NCBI RefSeq assembly: GCF_900637205.1
Contig: NZ_LR134355.1
Span: forward strand, 3,286,001 to 3,350,000
Direction: 5' to 3'
DNA from: Mycolicibacterium chitae
GTDB lineage: Bacteria; Actinomycetota; Actinomycetes; Mycobacteriales; Mycobacteriaceae
Length of the DNA stretch: 64,000 nt
The position numbers and the translations under genes were made by a program. The notes beneath the pieces were generated by a model that worked only from the letters and a program-made list of their open reading frames with translations, ran no database searches and was not told the origin of the DNA. Positions 1 to 9,627 of the stretch are shown piece by piece. The first letter of the stretch is position 1, and the number at the start of each line of letters is the position of its first letter.

Positions 1-1005
1 CCGCAAGGCCTGACCCCGGTCCCGCCGACGGACAGCGTGATCACCAGTACGACGACGATCGCCGGCGCGGGCGTGCTGGGCAATCAGCGCCGGCCCGACG
101 AGTCCTGCGCCGCCGAGCCGGCCGCCGTCGATCCCGGCGAGTCGCCCCGGCGGGTGCCCAGCGGCACCGAGCGCGGCGAGGTCGACGTGCCGGCCGATCC
201 GCAGCGCATCGTCGTCCTCGCCGGCGATGCGCTCGACGTGCTGTGCGCCCTGGGCCTGCAGTCGCGCATCGTGGCCGCGGCCGTGCCCGACGGTGCGGAT
301 GCCCAGCCGTCGTATCTGGGCACCGTGATCCACGAGCTGCCGGCGGTCGGCAGCCGCACCGAGGTCGACACCGCGGCGATCGCCGCGATGGAACCGGACC
401 TGATCCTGGGTTCGCGGGCGCTGACCCCCGATGCCTACGCCGGGCTGACCGCGATCGCGCCGACGGTCTTCACCGGCGCCGCGGGCGCCGACTGGCGCGA
501 CAACGTCCGGGCGATCGGGGCCGCCGCGGGCCGCGCGCACGCCGCCGACGAGGTGGTCGACAACTTCGACGAGGATGCCGAGCAGACCGGTGTCGCCAAC
601 GACGCGACGCACTTCCAGGCCTCGGTGGTGCAGTTCACCGAGGACTCCGTGCGGGTGTTCGGCGCCGAGAACTTCCCGGCCAGCGTGCTCGGCGCCGTAG
701 GGGTGGATCGTCCTGCGGCACAACGGTTCACCGACCAGCCGTTCGAGGAGATCGACACCACCGACCTCGAGGACGCCGACTTCGCCCCCGTCGAGGCCGA
801 CATCGTCTACGTGTCGTTCGCCTCCGATGCGGCCAAGGAGCGCGCCACCACGGTGCTCGGCAGCGACGCCTGGCGCGCACTGTCGGCCAACCGCGACAAC
901 CGGGTGTTCATCGTCAACAACGAGGTCTGGCAGACCGGTCAGGGCCCGGTGGCCGCCCGCGGCATCCTCGACGACCTGCGCTGGCTCAACGCCCCGATCA
1001 ACTAG
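1..1005 (+). CDS. fecB: FecB-type iron-siderophore-binding lipoprotein (5' partial)
   Basis: Periplasmic substrate-binding protein of the FecB/FhuD type, expected to bind ferric siderophore (carboxymycobactin or related ligands) outside the membrane. The frame is open from the first base of the window, so the signal peptide and lipobox lie upstream; a GTG at 37 is an internal codon rather than a convincing start. The body shows the family pattern: PQRIVVLAGDALDVLCALG, then a conserved ATHFQAS...NFPASVLGAVGVDRP core, and the C-terminal NRDNRVFIVNNEVWQTGQG. It closely resembles M. tuberculosis FecB (Rv3044) as I remember it. The next two genes are co-directional, and adhC downstream matches the Rv3044-Rv3045 order. 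No ABC permease genes are visible here. Confidence 0.9.
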   Translation, partial: PQGLTPVPPTDSVITSTTTIAGAGVLGNQRRPDESCAAEPAAVDPGESPRRVPSGTERGEVDVPADPQRIVVLAGDALDVLCALGLQSRIVAAAVPDGADAQPSYLGTVIHELPAVGSRTEVDTAAIAAMEPDLILGSRALTPDAYAGLTAIAPTVFTGAAGADWRDNVRAIGAAAGRAHAADEVVDNFDEDAEQTGVANDATHFQASVVQFTEDSVRVFGAENFPASVLGAVGVDRPAAQRFTDQPFEEIDTTDLEDADFAPVEADIVYVSFASDAAKERATTVLGSDAWRALSANRDNRVFIVNNEVWQTGQGPVAARGILDDLRWLNAPIN

Positions 1006-1031
1006 CGCCCGAAGAACCAGAAAGGCCCACC

Positions 1032-1307
1032 ATGTTCCACGTGCTCAAGCTCGACTACCTGCAACCCCTAGAGGTCGTCGACCAGACCCGGCCCGCGCAC
1101 GTGGCGTGGATCGAGCGCGAGATCGAGGCCGGCCGGCTGCTGCTGGCCGGACGTCAGGAGTCCCAGCAGGGCGGCGTGCTGATCACCGGTGACATCGACG
1201 TCGCCGAGGCCGAGAAGCTCATGGCCGAGGACCCGTACCAACTGGCCGGGCTGGTGCGCTACGAGCGGCTGAGCTTCGCGGGATCGCTGCGCGCGAACGG
1301 CCTGTAG
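1032..1307 (+). CDS. YciI-family small protein
   Basis: 91-residue dimeric alpha/beta-barrel type protein of the YciI family (PF03795). It begins [10 protein letters not shown], carries the [18 protein letters not shown] segment typical of the family (His22 corresponds to the conserved putative active-site histidine), and ends in the usual LVRYERLSF strand. The start has an AGAAAGG ribosome-binding sequence about 7 bases upstream. It lies 26 bases after fecB and is probably cotranscribed with it. The biochemical role of YciI proteins is unproven, so no substrate is assigned. Confidence 0.85.
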   Translation: MFHVLKLDYLQPLEVVDQTRPAHVAWIEREIEAGRLLLAGRQESQQGGVLITGDIDVAEAEKLMAEDPYQLAGLVRYERLSFAGSLRANGL

Positions 1308-1390
1308 CGCGCGGTTCTGCCACCATGGTCTGGAGACGACGGCTCCCAGATCCAACCTCAGAGACCACCCGGAGAGGGCACGCAGCACAG

Positions 1391-2440
1391 ATGACGACCA
1401 CAGTTTCCGCTTACGCCGCCAACTCGGCCACCGACCCGCTGACCAAGACCACCATCGAGCGCCGCGACCTCGGTCCGCACGACGTGGCCTTCGACATCAA
1501 GTTCGCCGGGATCTGCCACTCCGACATCCACACCGTCAAGGGGGAATGGGGCGGGGCGAACTATCCGGTGGTGCCCGGCCACGAGATCGCCGGGGTGGTC
1601 ACCGCGATCGGCTCGGCCGTCACCAGATACCAGGTCGGTGATCGCGTGGGCGTCGGGTGTTTCGTCGACTCCTGCCGGGAGTGCGAGAACTGCGAGGCCG
1701 GGCTGCAGCAGTACTGCACCGGACCGGGCGGCATGCGCGGCACCTACAACTCGACCGAACGCGACGGCAGCCCCACCTACGGCGGCTACAGCACCGCGAT
1801 GGTGGTCGACGAGAACTACGTGCTGCGCATCCCGGACGCCATCTCGCTGGACAAGGCCGCTCCCCTGCTGTGCGCCGGGGTCACGGTGTGGTCGCCGCTG
1901 CGGCACTGGAACGCCGGGCCGGACAAGCGCGTCGCCGTGATCGGCCTCGGCGGCCTGGGCCACATGGCCGTCAAGCTGGCCACCGCGATGGGCGCCGAGG
2001 TCACGGTACTCAGCCAGTCGCTGAAGAAGATGGAGGACGGGCTGCGGCTGGGCGCCGTCGCCTACCACGCGACCAGCGACCCGGACACCTTCACCCAACT
2101 CGCCGGCCGCTTCGACCTGATCATCAACACCGTGTCGGCCAACCTGGACATGGCCGCCTACCTGGGCCTGCTGGCCCTCGACGGCACGCTGGTCGAACTC
2201 GGCGCCCCCGAGAAGCCGCTGGTGGTGCCGTTCTTCCCACTGGGCGCCATGCGCCGCAGCCTGACCGGCTCCATGATCGGCGGCATCCCGGAAACCCAGG
2301 ACATGCTCGACTTCTGCGCCGAGCACGACGTCACCCCGGAGATCGAGGTGATCGAGGCGTCCTACATCAACGAGGCCTACCAGCGCGTGGTCTCCAGCGA
2401 CGTGCGCTACCGGTTCGTGATCGACGCCTCGACCATCTGA
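1391..2440 (+). CDS. adhC: Zinc-dependent alcohol dehydrogenase, AdhC/cinnamyl-alcohol type
   Basis: 349-residue medium-chain dehydrogenase that oxidises alcohols or reduces aldehydes, probably with NADP(H). Catalytic zinc ligands are Cys42 (GICHSDIH), His64-Glu65 (GHEIAG) and Cys161. The structural zinc site is the four-cysteine lobe Cys95, Cys98, Cys101 and Cys109. The Rossmann fingerprint GLGGLGH lies at 185-191, followed by the [10 protein letters not shown] strand typical of the NADP-preferring CAD/YahK branch. The start at 1391 is chosen over an upstream ATG at 1325 because the family begins just before this point and GGAGAGGG lies upstream. The gene ends 4 bases from the convergent nrdF2 stop. 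It matches Rv3045 in sequence type and position. Confidence 0.92.
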   Translation: MTTTVSAYAANSATDPLTKTTIERRDLGPHDVAFDIKFAGICHSDIHTVKGEWGGANYPVVPGHEIAGVVTAIGSAVTRYQVGDRVGVGCFVDSCRECENCEAGLQQYCTGPGGMRGTYNSTERDGSPTYGGYSTAMVVDENYVLRIPDAISLDKAAPLLCAGVTVWSPLRHWNAGPDKRVAVIGLGGLGHMAVKLATAMGAEVTVLSQSLKKMEDGLRLGAVAYHATSDPDTFTQLAGRFDLIINTVSANLDMAAYLGLLALDGTLVELGAPEKPLVVPFFPLGAMRRSLTGSMIGGIPETQDMLDFCAEHDVTPEIEVIEASYINEAYQRVVSSDVRYRFVIDASTI

Positions 2441-2444
2441 CGGG

Positions 2445-3452
<1,008 letters not shown>

Positions 3453-3468
3453 CTAACCCGTGCCAGCA

Positions 3469-3516
3469 ACACTACCGCTGGGGTGCGACAACACGCGGCA
3501 ACACAACACCTTGTGT
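3469..3516 (-). promoter_or_regulatory. Pair of NrdR boxes upstream of nrdF2
   Basis: A palindromic 16-mer ACACAACACCTTGTGT lies at 3501-3516 and a degenerate copy ACACTACCGCTGGGGT at 3469-3484. They are 32 bases apart, about three helical turns, which is the spacing known for NrdR repressor boxes. They sit 50-97 bases upstream of the nrdF2 start. NrdR is the ATP/dATP-sensing repressor of ribonucleotide reductase genes; its gene is not in the window. Confidence 0.8.
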
Positions 3517-3527
3517 CGCCGGGGCGC

Positions 3528-5009
3528 TCAGTTCGACGGGATCAACCGGTATTCGTCGAGGTCCAACGACCGCGTCGCCAACCAGTACTGCCAGGTCATG
3601 CCGCTCCACAGCGTCCGGTTGACGCCGTGGGCGTCCATGTACCAGCTGCGGCACCCGCCGGTGTTGAACACCGTGCCGGCCAGGTCGTCCTGCAACCGGG
3701 CGTTGTAGCGCTCGGCGGCGGCGCGCGTCGGCGCCAGCCCGGCCGCCCCGGCCTTGTCGGTGGCCGCGATCGCCTGGGCGACGTAGCGGATCTGCGACTC
3801 GATCATGAAGACCACCGAGTTGTGCCCCAGCGCGGTGTTGGGCCCGAGCAGGAAGAACAGATTGGGCATGTCGGCCACGGTGATGCCGCGCAGCGCCGAG
3901 AGCCCCTCCCGGTTCCAGCGGTCCACCAGATCCTCCCCGCCGGGCCCCTTGATGTCGACGTAGGTGTAGGAGTCGGTGACGTGGAAGCCGGTGGCGAACA
4001 CCACGACGTCCACCGGCCGCTCGGTGCCGTCGGCGGTGACGATGCCGTCGGCGGTGAAGCGGCTGATCCCGTCGGTGATCACGGTGGTCCTGGGATCGGC
4101 GATGCCGCGATAGTAGGTGTCGGAGTTGAGGATCCGCTTACAGCCGGCCCGATAGTCGGGGGTGAGCTTGCGGCGCAGCTGCGGGTCCTTGATGTGGCGG
4201 CGGATGTTCCACTTGCCCAGCAGCTCACCGATTTTCAGCAGCCGCGGAGCTTTGGTCATCGCGAACCCGACGCCCTCGTGGACCCAGTAGATGCCGGCAC
4301 GCAGGGCCGCCCGGGTGCCGGGCACATAGGAGAAGATCCGGCGCAGCGCCGGTGGGATCGGGTTGTTGGGCCGCGGCATCACCCAGGCCGGTGTGCGCTG
4401 GTAGAGCTGCAGTTCGGCGACCTCGCGGACGATCTCGGGCACGATCTGGATGGCGCTGGCCCCGGTGCCGATCACCGCGACCCGCTTGCCGGTGAGGTCG
4501 ACGTCGTGGTCCCAGCGCGCGGAATGAAAAGCCGCGCCGCCGAATTCGTCGAGACCCTCGAACTCCGGGATGAACGGGATGTGCAGTCCGCCGGCGCCGG
4601 AGATGAGGAACTGCGCCACGTATTCGGCACCGCCGGTGGTGAATACGTGCCAGCGCAGTTCCTCGTCGTCCCACACCGCCCGGTCTACGTGCGCGTCGAA
4701 GTGGATGTAGCGGCGCAGCCCGTACTTGCGGGTGACGCCGAGCAGATAGTCCTGGATCTCGGGCTGGAACGACCACATGTGCGTCCAGTCGGGCTTCGGT
4801 TCGAAGGAGAACGAGTACATGTGCGACGGGATGTCGCAGGCGCAGCCCGGATAGGTGTTGTCCCGCCAGGTGCCACCGATCTCGTCGGCCTTCTCGAGCA
4901 GGAGGAAATCCACCCCCTGCTGCTGGAGGGCGATGGCCATTCCGATGCCGGAGAATCCGGTGCCGATGATCAGAGCGCGGGTGTGCACGGGCGCGTTGGC
5001 GTCGGTCAT
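3528..5009 (-). CDS. Flavin-containing monooxygenase (Baeyer-Villiger type)
   Basis: 493-residue FAD/NADPH enzyme expected to insert one oxygen atom into ketones or oxidise a related carbonyl substrate. The FAD site GTGFSG is at residues 16-21, and the NADPH site GTGASA at 181-186. Between them lies the Baeyer-Villiger fingerprint around 157-168 (FGGAAFHSARWD, matching F-x-G-x3-H-x3-W-[PD]). The gene sits just upstream of nrdF2 and downstream of a same-strand TetR gene, the arrangement of Rv3049c-Rv3050c. The physiological substrate cannot be read from the sequence. ATG start; ends 108 bases before the nrdF2 start. Confidence 0.9.
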   Translation of the reverse strand: MTDANAPVHTRALIIGTGFSGIGMAIALQQQGVDFLLLEKADEIGGTWRDNTYPGCACDIPSHMYSFSFEPKPDWTHMWSFQPEIQDYLLGVTRKYGLRRYIHFDAHVDRAVWDDEELRWHVFTTGGAEYVAQFLISGAGGLHIPFIPEFEGLDEFGGAAFHSARWDHDVDLTGKRVAVIGTGASAIQIVPEIVREVAELQLYQRTPAWVMPRPNNPIPPALRRIFSYVPGTRAALRAGIYWVHEGVGFAMTKAPRLLKIGELLGKWNIRRHIKDPQLRRKLTPDYRAGCKRILNSDTYYRGIADPRTTVITDGISRFTADGIVTADGTERPVDVVVFATGFHVTDSYTYVDIKGPGGEDLVDRWNREGLSALRGITVADMPNLFFLLGPNTALGHNSVVFMIESQIRYVAQAIAATDKAGAAGLAPTRAAAERYNARLQDDLAGTVFNTGGCRSWYMDAHGVNRTLWSGMTWQYWLATRSLDLDEYRLIPSN

Positions 5010-5053
5010 GCACCCACGCTACCCGCAATATGCGGAACCGGCGGTACCGGGAA

Positions 5054-5812
5054 CTACCCGCTGGCCTCGTCGCGCGGGACGGCCTGGTGAATGGGCAGGT
5101 CAGGATCGATTTTGACGCCCAACAGCGCCGTCGTGCCGATGATCGCGCCCATCATGATGGTGGCGAGATGCTCGATGAACCTGTCGCGAGGCATCCGCCG
5201 GGGACTGTCCGGACTCGGGCCCAGCCACCAATCCGTCGAGGACGCGGCGGTCCCGAAGGTCGCGAACGCCGCGAGCTCCATCGCCTGCCGGTCGAGCTCC
5301 ATCTCGCGCAACTCGTTGTTGAACAGCTCGGCCATCGCCAGCGTGATCTCACGGCCCTCGTTGACCGCCCGCATGGTGGCCTCGGCCTGCTCCGGGAAAC
5401 GGCCCTGCAGCACGAATCGGACCACGTTGGGGTGCTCGTCCACCAGGTACACGTACTGCTCGATGCTGCGCTTGATGACCTCGCTGGCCGAGTCGGTGGT
5501 CAGGTTGATCACCGGGAAGATCTCGGCCCACAGCATGTCGCGCAGCCGTTCACCGATGGCCTGGAACAGATCCGCCTTGTCGGTGAAGTGCCGGTAGATC
5601 TTCGGCTTGGCGGTGCCGGCCTCCTCGGCGATCTCACGCACGCTGACCTCCGGGCCGCGTTGGTCGATCGCCCGGAAGGCCGCGTCCACGATCTGCGCCC
5701 GAACCTGCTTGCGGTGCTCGCGCCAGCGCTCGCTGCGGGCGTCGACCTTCGGCCCGGCGGTGGTCTCACCGCCCGGCTTCGGCTTGGGTCGAGGCACGCG
5801 CACGCCCAGCAC
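5054..5812 (-). CDS. TetR-family transcriptional regulator (Rv3050c-like)
   Basis: About 252-residue repressor. The N-terminal helix-turn-helix VREIAEEAGTAKPKIYRHF is typical of TetR proteins, followed by a long ligand-binding domain with WWLGPSPDSPRR in its second half. The GTG at 5812 is preferred because GGGAG lies 4 bases upstream; GTGs at 5803 and 5797 or an ATG at 5842 are alternatives. The stretch upstream of the fold is Pro/Lys-rich (PRPKPKPGG). It lies 44 bases upstream of the monooxygenase on the same strand, so it probably controls that gene and itself. Ligand unknown. Confidence 0.87.
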   Translation of the reverse strand: MLGVRVPRPKPKPGGETTAGPKVDARSERWREHRKQVRAQIVDAAFRAIDQRGPEVSVREIAEEAGTAKPKIYRHFTDKADLFQAIGERLRDMLWAEIFPVINLTTDSASEVIKRSIEQYVYLVDEHPNVVRFVLQGRFPEQAEATMRAVNEGREITLAMAELFNNELREMELDRQAMELAAFATFGTAASSTDWWLGPSPDSPRRMPRDRFIEHLATIMMGAIIGTTALLGVKIDPDLPIHQAVPRDEASG

Positions 5813-6042
5813 TGTACTCCCACCGGCGCGCTGACCTGGCACTACAGGACATACACGCCGGAGAATCGGCGATGAGATCGATCACAGATCAGTCAGCTCC
5901 GATGAAACAACTTGAAACCCAAAGTATTTGACCGCCAGGCGCGTGGACCGCGCCGAATGGCGCCGCGGCGTACGCTTGAGCAGGACCACAAACTCCACAA
6001 AACGATGACCAGCAACGACGAGCAGCGAAACGAGATCCATTT

Positions 6043-7224
6043 GTGACGCAGCGATTCGACGTGGCGATCTCTGGCGGGGGGCCCGCAGGGTCGGCGGCAG
6101 CGTGGCAGGCGGCTCAGGCCGGCGCCCGCGTGATAGTGCTCGACAAGGCGGACTTCCCCCGCGACAAGCCATGCGGCGACGGACTGACCGCACGCGCGGT
6201 CAGCTACCTGCAGAGGATGGGACTGGCCACCGAGGTCAGCAAGTTCCACCGCATCGACCGGGTCACCGTATTCAGCCCCAGTCGGTGGGAACTGTCCTTC
6301 CCCAAGCGCCCCGGCATGCCGAGCCACGGCCACACCGTCAGCCGTTCCGAACTGGACATGCTGCTGCTCAAACACGCCGAGGCCGCCGGGGTCACGGTGC
6401 GCCAGTCCGCGGAGGTCGCCGGCCCGGAGGTCGACGCCCGCGGTCGCGTCGCGGGGGTGGTGCTCAAGAGCGGCGAGAAGATCCTGGCGGACGCGGTGAT
6501 CGCCGCCGATGGCGCCTACTCCCCCATCAAGCGCGCGATGAAGATCGACTCGCACTACAACGGCTATTCGGCGATCGCGATCCGCTCCGAGATGCACGCC
6601 GAACGCCCCGACACCGACAGCCTCGACATCTACTGCAAGCTGTTGTTCGAGGGCGACCAGTTACCCGGATACGGCTGGGTGTTCCCAATGGGCGGCGGCC
6701 GATTCAACATCGGCCTGGGTTACGTCAACAGCTATCGAAAGTGGCAGTCCATCAACGCAACTCAGTTTCTCGGCGAGTTCCTGCGCACGCTGCCCGCCGA
6801 GTGGGAGCTACCCGGCATCGACGAGCTCAAGAAGAACAAGAGCGTGCGGGCCTGGCGACTGCCGATGGGTTTCACCGCGTGGCCGCCGTGGCGCCCGGGC
6901 GTGCTGTTCGCCGGCGACGCGCTGGGGGCCGGTAAACCGGCCTCGGGTGCGGGTATCTCCAAGGCCCTGGAGTCGGGTCTGGTGGCCGGCGAGAGCGCGG
7001 TCGCGGCGTTGACCAACGGCGGACCCGACGACTTCACCAACTACCAGCAGCGCCTGGAGGCCAGCTGGGGCCGGGAGTACCGGCGCGGGCGGATCTTTCA
7101 CCGGTTGATCGGCCATCCGAAGGTCGCCGAGACGGGCCTCAAGCTGCTCGATAATGCCGCGTTTCGGGACCGGTTACTCAAAGGCTTGTACAAGAAGGCA
7201 CAGGGGCCGCAGCACAGCTACTAG
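6043..7224 (+). CDS. Geranylgeranyl-reductase-family FAD-dependent oxidoreductase
   Basis: 393-residue flavoprotein of the GGR/MenJ superfamily, which reduces isoprenoid double bonds of menaquinones or lipids. The FAD-binding GGGPAG is at residues 11-16 and the family signature around Cys44 (PCGDGLTARA) follows. The second FAD contact is VLFAGDALGAGKPASGAGI near 287-305. The start is a GTG with only a weak ribosome-binding site. It may be a second paralog in addition to the MenJ enzyme that mycobacteria carry elsewhere. The gap to the next gene is 9 bases, so this enzyme and the RyR/PGDYG pair form one transcription unit. Its position inside an accessory block suggests a specialised rather than core menaquinone role, which is inference. 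Confidence 0.88.
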   Translation: MTQRFDVAISGGGPAGSAAAWQAAQAGARVIVLDKADFPRDKPCGDGLTARAVSYLQRMGLATEVSKFHRIDRVTVFSPSRWELSFPKRPGMPSHGHTVSRSELDMLLLKHAEAAGVTVRQSAEVAGPEVDARGRVAGVVLKSGEKILADAVIAADGAYSPIKRAMKIDSHYNGYSAIAIRSEMHAERPDTDSLDIYCKLLFEGDQLPGYGWVFPMGGGRFNIGLGYVNSYRKWQSINATQFLGEFLRTLPAEWELPGIDELKKNKSVRAWRLPMGFTAWPPWRPGVLFAGDALGAGKPASGAGISKALESGLVAGESAVAALTNGGPDDFTNYQQRLEASWGREYRRGRIFHRLIGHPKVAETGLKLLDNAAFRDRLLKGLYKKAQGPQHSY

Positions 7225-7233
7225 GATTTGGCG

Positions 7234-9213
7234 GTGCGCAGCGCCGGGGACACGTGGAGCGTGGTACGGGTCGGCTTCGGCGCGCTCGCTGCGCTGCTGA
7301 TCGGATATCTGGCCGTCATCGCCGCGTGGCCGCAGGTGCGCGACGCCGTGCCGGCGCCGCTGAACGGGTTCGGGCAACCCAACTCTGCGCTGAGTATCGC
7401 CGTGACCGTCGCCGTGCTGGCGGTGTTGGGAATCGCGCTGAACCGGTCCCGGGATGGACACCGCCGCGGCGCCCCGGTGGCGATCGTCGCCGGGCTGGCC
7501 GGGATCAGCGCGCTGCTGGGGATGGCCTCCTACTGGCGCTGCCACGACGACTCCCACCCCACGTTCTTCACGCCGGTGCTGTGGACCGCGTCGGTGGTCA
7601 AAGGGGGCAGTCCCCAGCAATCGCTGGATACGGGCGCCTGCCCGGCCGAGCTGCCGGTGGCCCTCAACGTCGCCCAGCTCTCGGCGTTGGCGGCGGTCTT
7701 CCTGAGCATCGTCGGGGTCGGCATGGCGTTGTTCCAGGCCCGGTTGGATCGCCTGCGAGTGTATTTCGCCCGCCGGGTCACCGCGGTCGTCGACCTCGAC
7801 GACGACGGTCAGTCGATGATCGCTGCCGTCCGGCGCACCCTCGATCCGCGCAGCACCCTGGTCATCCTCACCGACGACCCGGACCGGCCCTGCATCGGCC
7901 AGGCTCGCAGCCAGGGTGCGCGAATCGTCACGGTGGATTTCGACCGACCCGCCACGCTCACCGATGTCTCGTTGTGGCGCAAACTCGATGCGCTGTACCT
8001 GCTGGCACCGGACCCGTCGGCCAATCTTGCCCGGCTGGCCACCATCACCGACCACCTCGGCACCCGAGATGGCCGGATACGCATCCCGCTGATCGTGCGC
8101 ATCGACGACCCGTGGCAGGCGACCGCATGGCGGGCAAAACAATTCGGTGATCCGAGTCGGCTCTGGGCACCCGACGCCGTGGGGCGCTACGAAGTGACGG
8201 CACGCCGGCTGGTCGAGCACGTCACCTCGGACCCGGCCATCACGCGCATACTGCTGTGTGGCGCTTCGCGACTGACCCTGGCACTGTGCGCGGAGATCTC
8301 GCAACGCCAACTCGAACGCGACTATTACGATCAGCCGTCGCTGCCGCAGACCCTCATCGTCGCCGAGGATGCCACCGACTACCTCAACGACCACGAGTAC
8401 TCCCGCCGTCAGACCGGATTGCCGCACGACCGGCCGGCGTTGACGGCCATCGCGGCCAAACCCGCTGTACCACTGATGATGTCACTGATCGACGACGACG
8501 GCGCCGACCCGCGGTCGGTGGCGGTCATCCTCGTCGACGACGATGCCGTCCGTGGGTTCGGCACCCGGCTCGCCGTGCGCTACCCGGACACCGCGATACA
8601 TGCCTTCGACCCGGCCGCCGACCAGCAGGGCGCCTGGCGCAGCGCTCCCCTGATCGGCCGGCTGCACAGTTACCCGTTGACCATGGACATCCCCGACGAC
8701 GCGGCCCACGACGCCTGGGAGCTGGCCGCACGGCTGATCCACGAGCGCTACGCGCGACCCGGTGGAACATCGGCCAGCGCCCCGTGGCACGAACTCGACG
8801 AGTTCTACCGCGAATCCAATCGCCGCCAGGTCAACAACGCACTGTGGATGGTCGAAGCCATCGGGGGACACTCCTGGAACACCTGGGGCACCTCGGCCGC
8901 CCCCTGGCCGGCCCAGGGGATGCAGCACCTGAGTCCGCTGGATCAGCTGAAGGCGATGGGATTCGACGAATCCGCCATCTTCGCCATGGCCCGCGCCGAA
9001 CACGAGGACTGGTGTCGGTTCTACCGGCGGTACGGCTGGGTGGCCGGGGCTACCCGTGACAACAGCCGCAAGGTGCACCCCAATCTGGTCGACTGGTCCG
9101 ATATCGAGGCCGACCCGGACAAGCTCGACAAGGCCGTGGCCAGCCTCGCGGCGACCCTGTCCAAGCTCCGCGAACTCGGCTACCGCTCCAGGCCGGTGGC
9201 GGCGGCCGAATGA
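7234..9213 (+). CDS. Membrane protein with tandem Rossmann (TrkA-N-like) and C-terminal RyR domain
   Basis: 659-residue protein with three parts. The N-terminus (about residues 10-165) has four hydrophobic segments. The middle holds two nucleotide-binding-like alpha/beta regions: one after the last TM (TAVVDLDDDGQ ... STLVILTDD), and a second beginning ILLCGASRLTLALCAE. The C-terminus, about 582-632, matches the RyR domain (RAEHEDWCRFYRRYGW ... KVHPNLVDW). Prokaryotic RyR domains are thought to bind nucleotide-type ligands and are repeatedly found in predicted conflict systems, sometimes fused to TrkA-N domains. GTG at 7234 is chosen over TTG at 7228 because the AGGA ribosome-binding site sits 7 bases before it. 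The stop overlaps the start of the next gene by 4 bases. A ligand-gated channel or sensor role is inference. Confidence 0.8.
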   Translation: MRSAGDTWSVVRVGFGALAALLIGYLAVIAAWPQVRDAVPAPLNGFGQPNSALSIAVTVAVLAVLGIALNRSRDGHRRGAPVAIVAGLAGISALLGMASYWRCHDDSHPTFFTPVLWTASVVKGGSPQQSLDTGACPAELPVALNVAQLSALAAVFLSIVGVGMALFQARLDRLRVYFARRVTAVVDLDDDGQSMIAAVRRTLDPRSTLVILTDDPDRPCIGQARSQGARIVTVDFDRPATLTDVSLWRKLDALYLLAPDPSANLARLATITDHLGTRDGRIRIPLIVRIDDPWQATAWRAKQFGDPSRLWAPDAVGRYEVTARRLVEHVTSDPAITRILLCGASRLTLALCAEISQRQLERDYYDQPSLPQTLIVAEDATDYLNDHEYSRRQTGLPHDRPALTAIAAKPAVPLMMSLIDDDGADPRSVAVILVDDDAVRGFGTRLAVRYPDTAIHAFDPAADQQGAWRSAPLIGRLHSYPLTMDIPDDAAHDAWELAARLIHERYARPGGTSASAPWHELDEFYRESNRRQVNNALWMVEAIGGHSWNTWGTSAAPWPAQGMQHLSPLDQLKAMGFDESAIFAMARAEHEDWCRFYRRYGWVAGATRDNSRKVHPNLVDWSDIEADPDKLDKAVASLAATLSKLRELGYRSRPVAAAE

Positions 9214-9623
9214 TCAACGGTGGCTGGCAGTCCTTTCAACGCACCGGAACGGTGCTCGCGGTGCAGCGCGACCGGCCGTGGACGTGGGTCACGCACTCCG
9301 GGCTGACGTTGCGCGGGGAGGCCGGCGATTGGGAAGTCCGCGAGTCCGAGGACGACGAGCCGTGGTCGGTGCGCGAGGACATCTTCCGATCCAGCTACGA
9401 ACATCTCGAGGGGCGGCGGTGGCGACGCCGGGGCGTGGTCCTGGCCCGACCCGCCCGCGACGGTGAGGTCATCGAAACCCTGGAAGGTGCCGCGACGGCC
9501 CACGCCGGTGACTGGGTGGTGCGCGGCGATGCCGGTGAGTGCTGGCCGGTCCGTGCGCCGGAGTTCGCCAAACGCTACCGTCCGGTCGACGGTGCCCCGC
9601 CTGGCGACACCGGTGCGCCCTGA
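9210..9623 (+). CDS. Small protein with two PGDYG-like repeats
   Basis: 137-residue protein made of two related units: residues 39-64 (AGDWEVRE ... PWSVREDIFRSSYE) and 100-124 (GDWVVRGDAGECWPVRAPEF). Both resemble the PGDYG/PGDYIVTG-GE-YPV module (PF14083-like) of unknown function. The ATG overlaps the RyR gene stop (ATGA), so translation is coupled and the two products probably work together. It ends 5 bases from the convergent TIR-WD40 stop. The pairing with an RyR protein is the strongest hint to function; I do not assign an activity. Confidence 0.7.
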   Translation: MINGGWQSFQRTGTVLAVQRDRPWTWVTHSGLTLRGEAGDWEVRESEDDEPWSVREDIFRSSYEHLEGRRWRRRGVVLARPARDGEVIETLEGAATAHAGDWVVRGDAGECWPVRAPEFAKRYRPVDGAPPGDTGAP

Positions 9624-9627
9624 CCGC

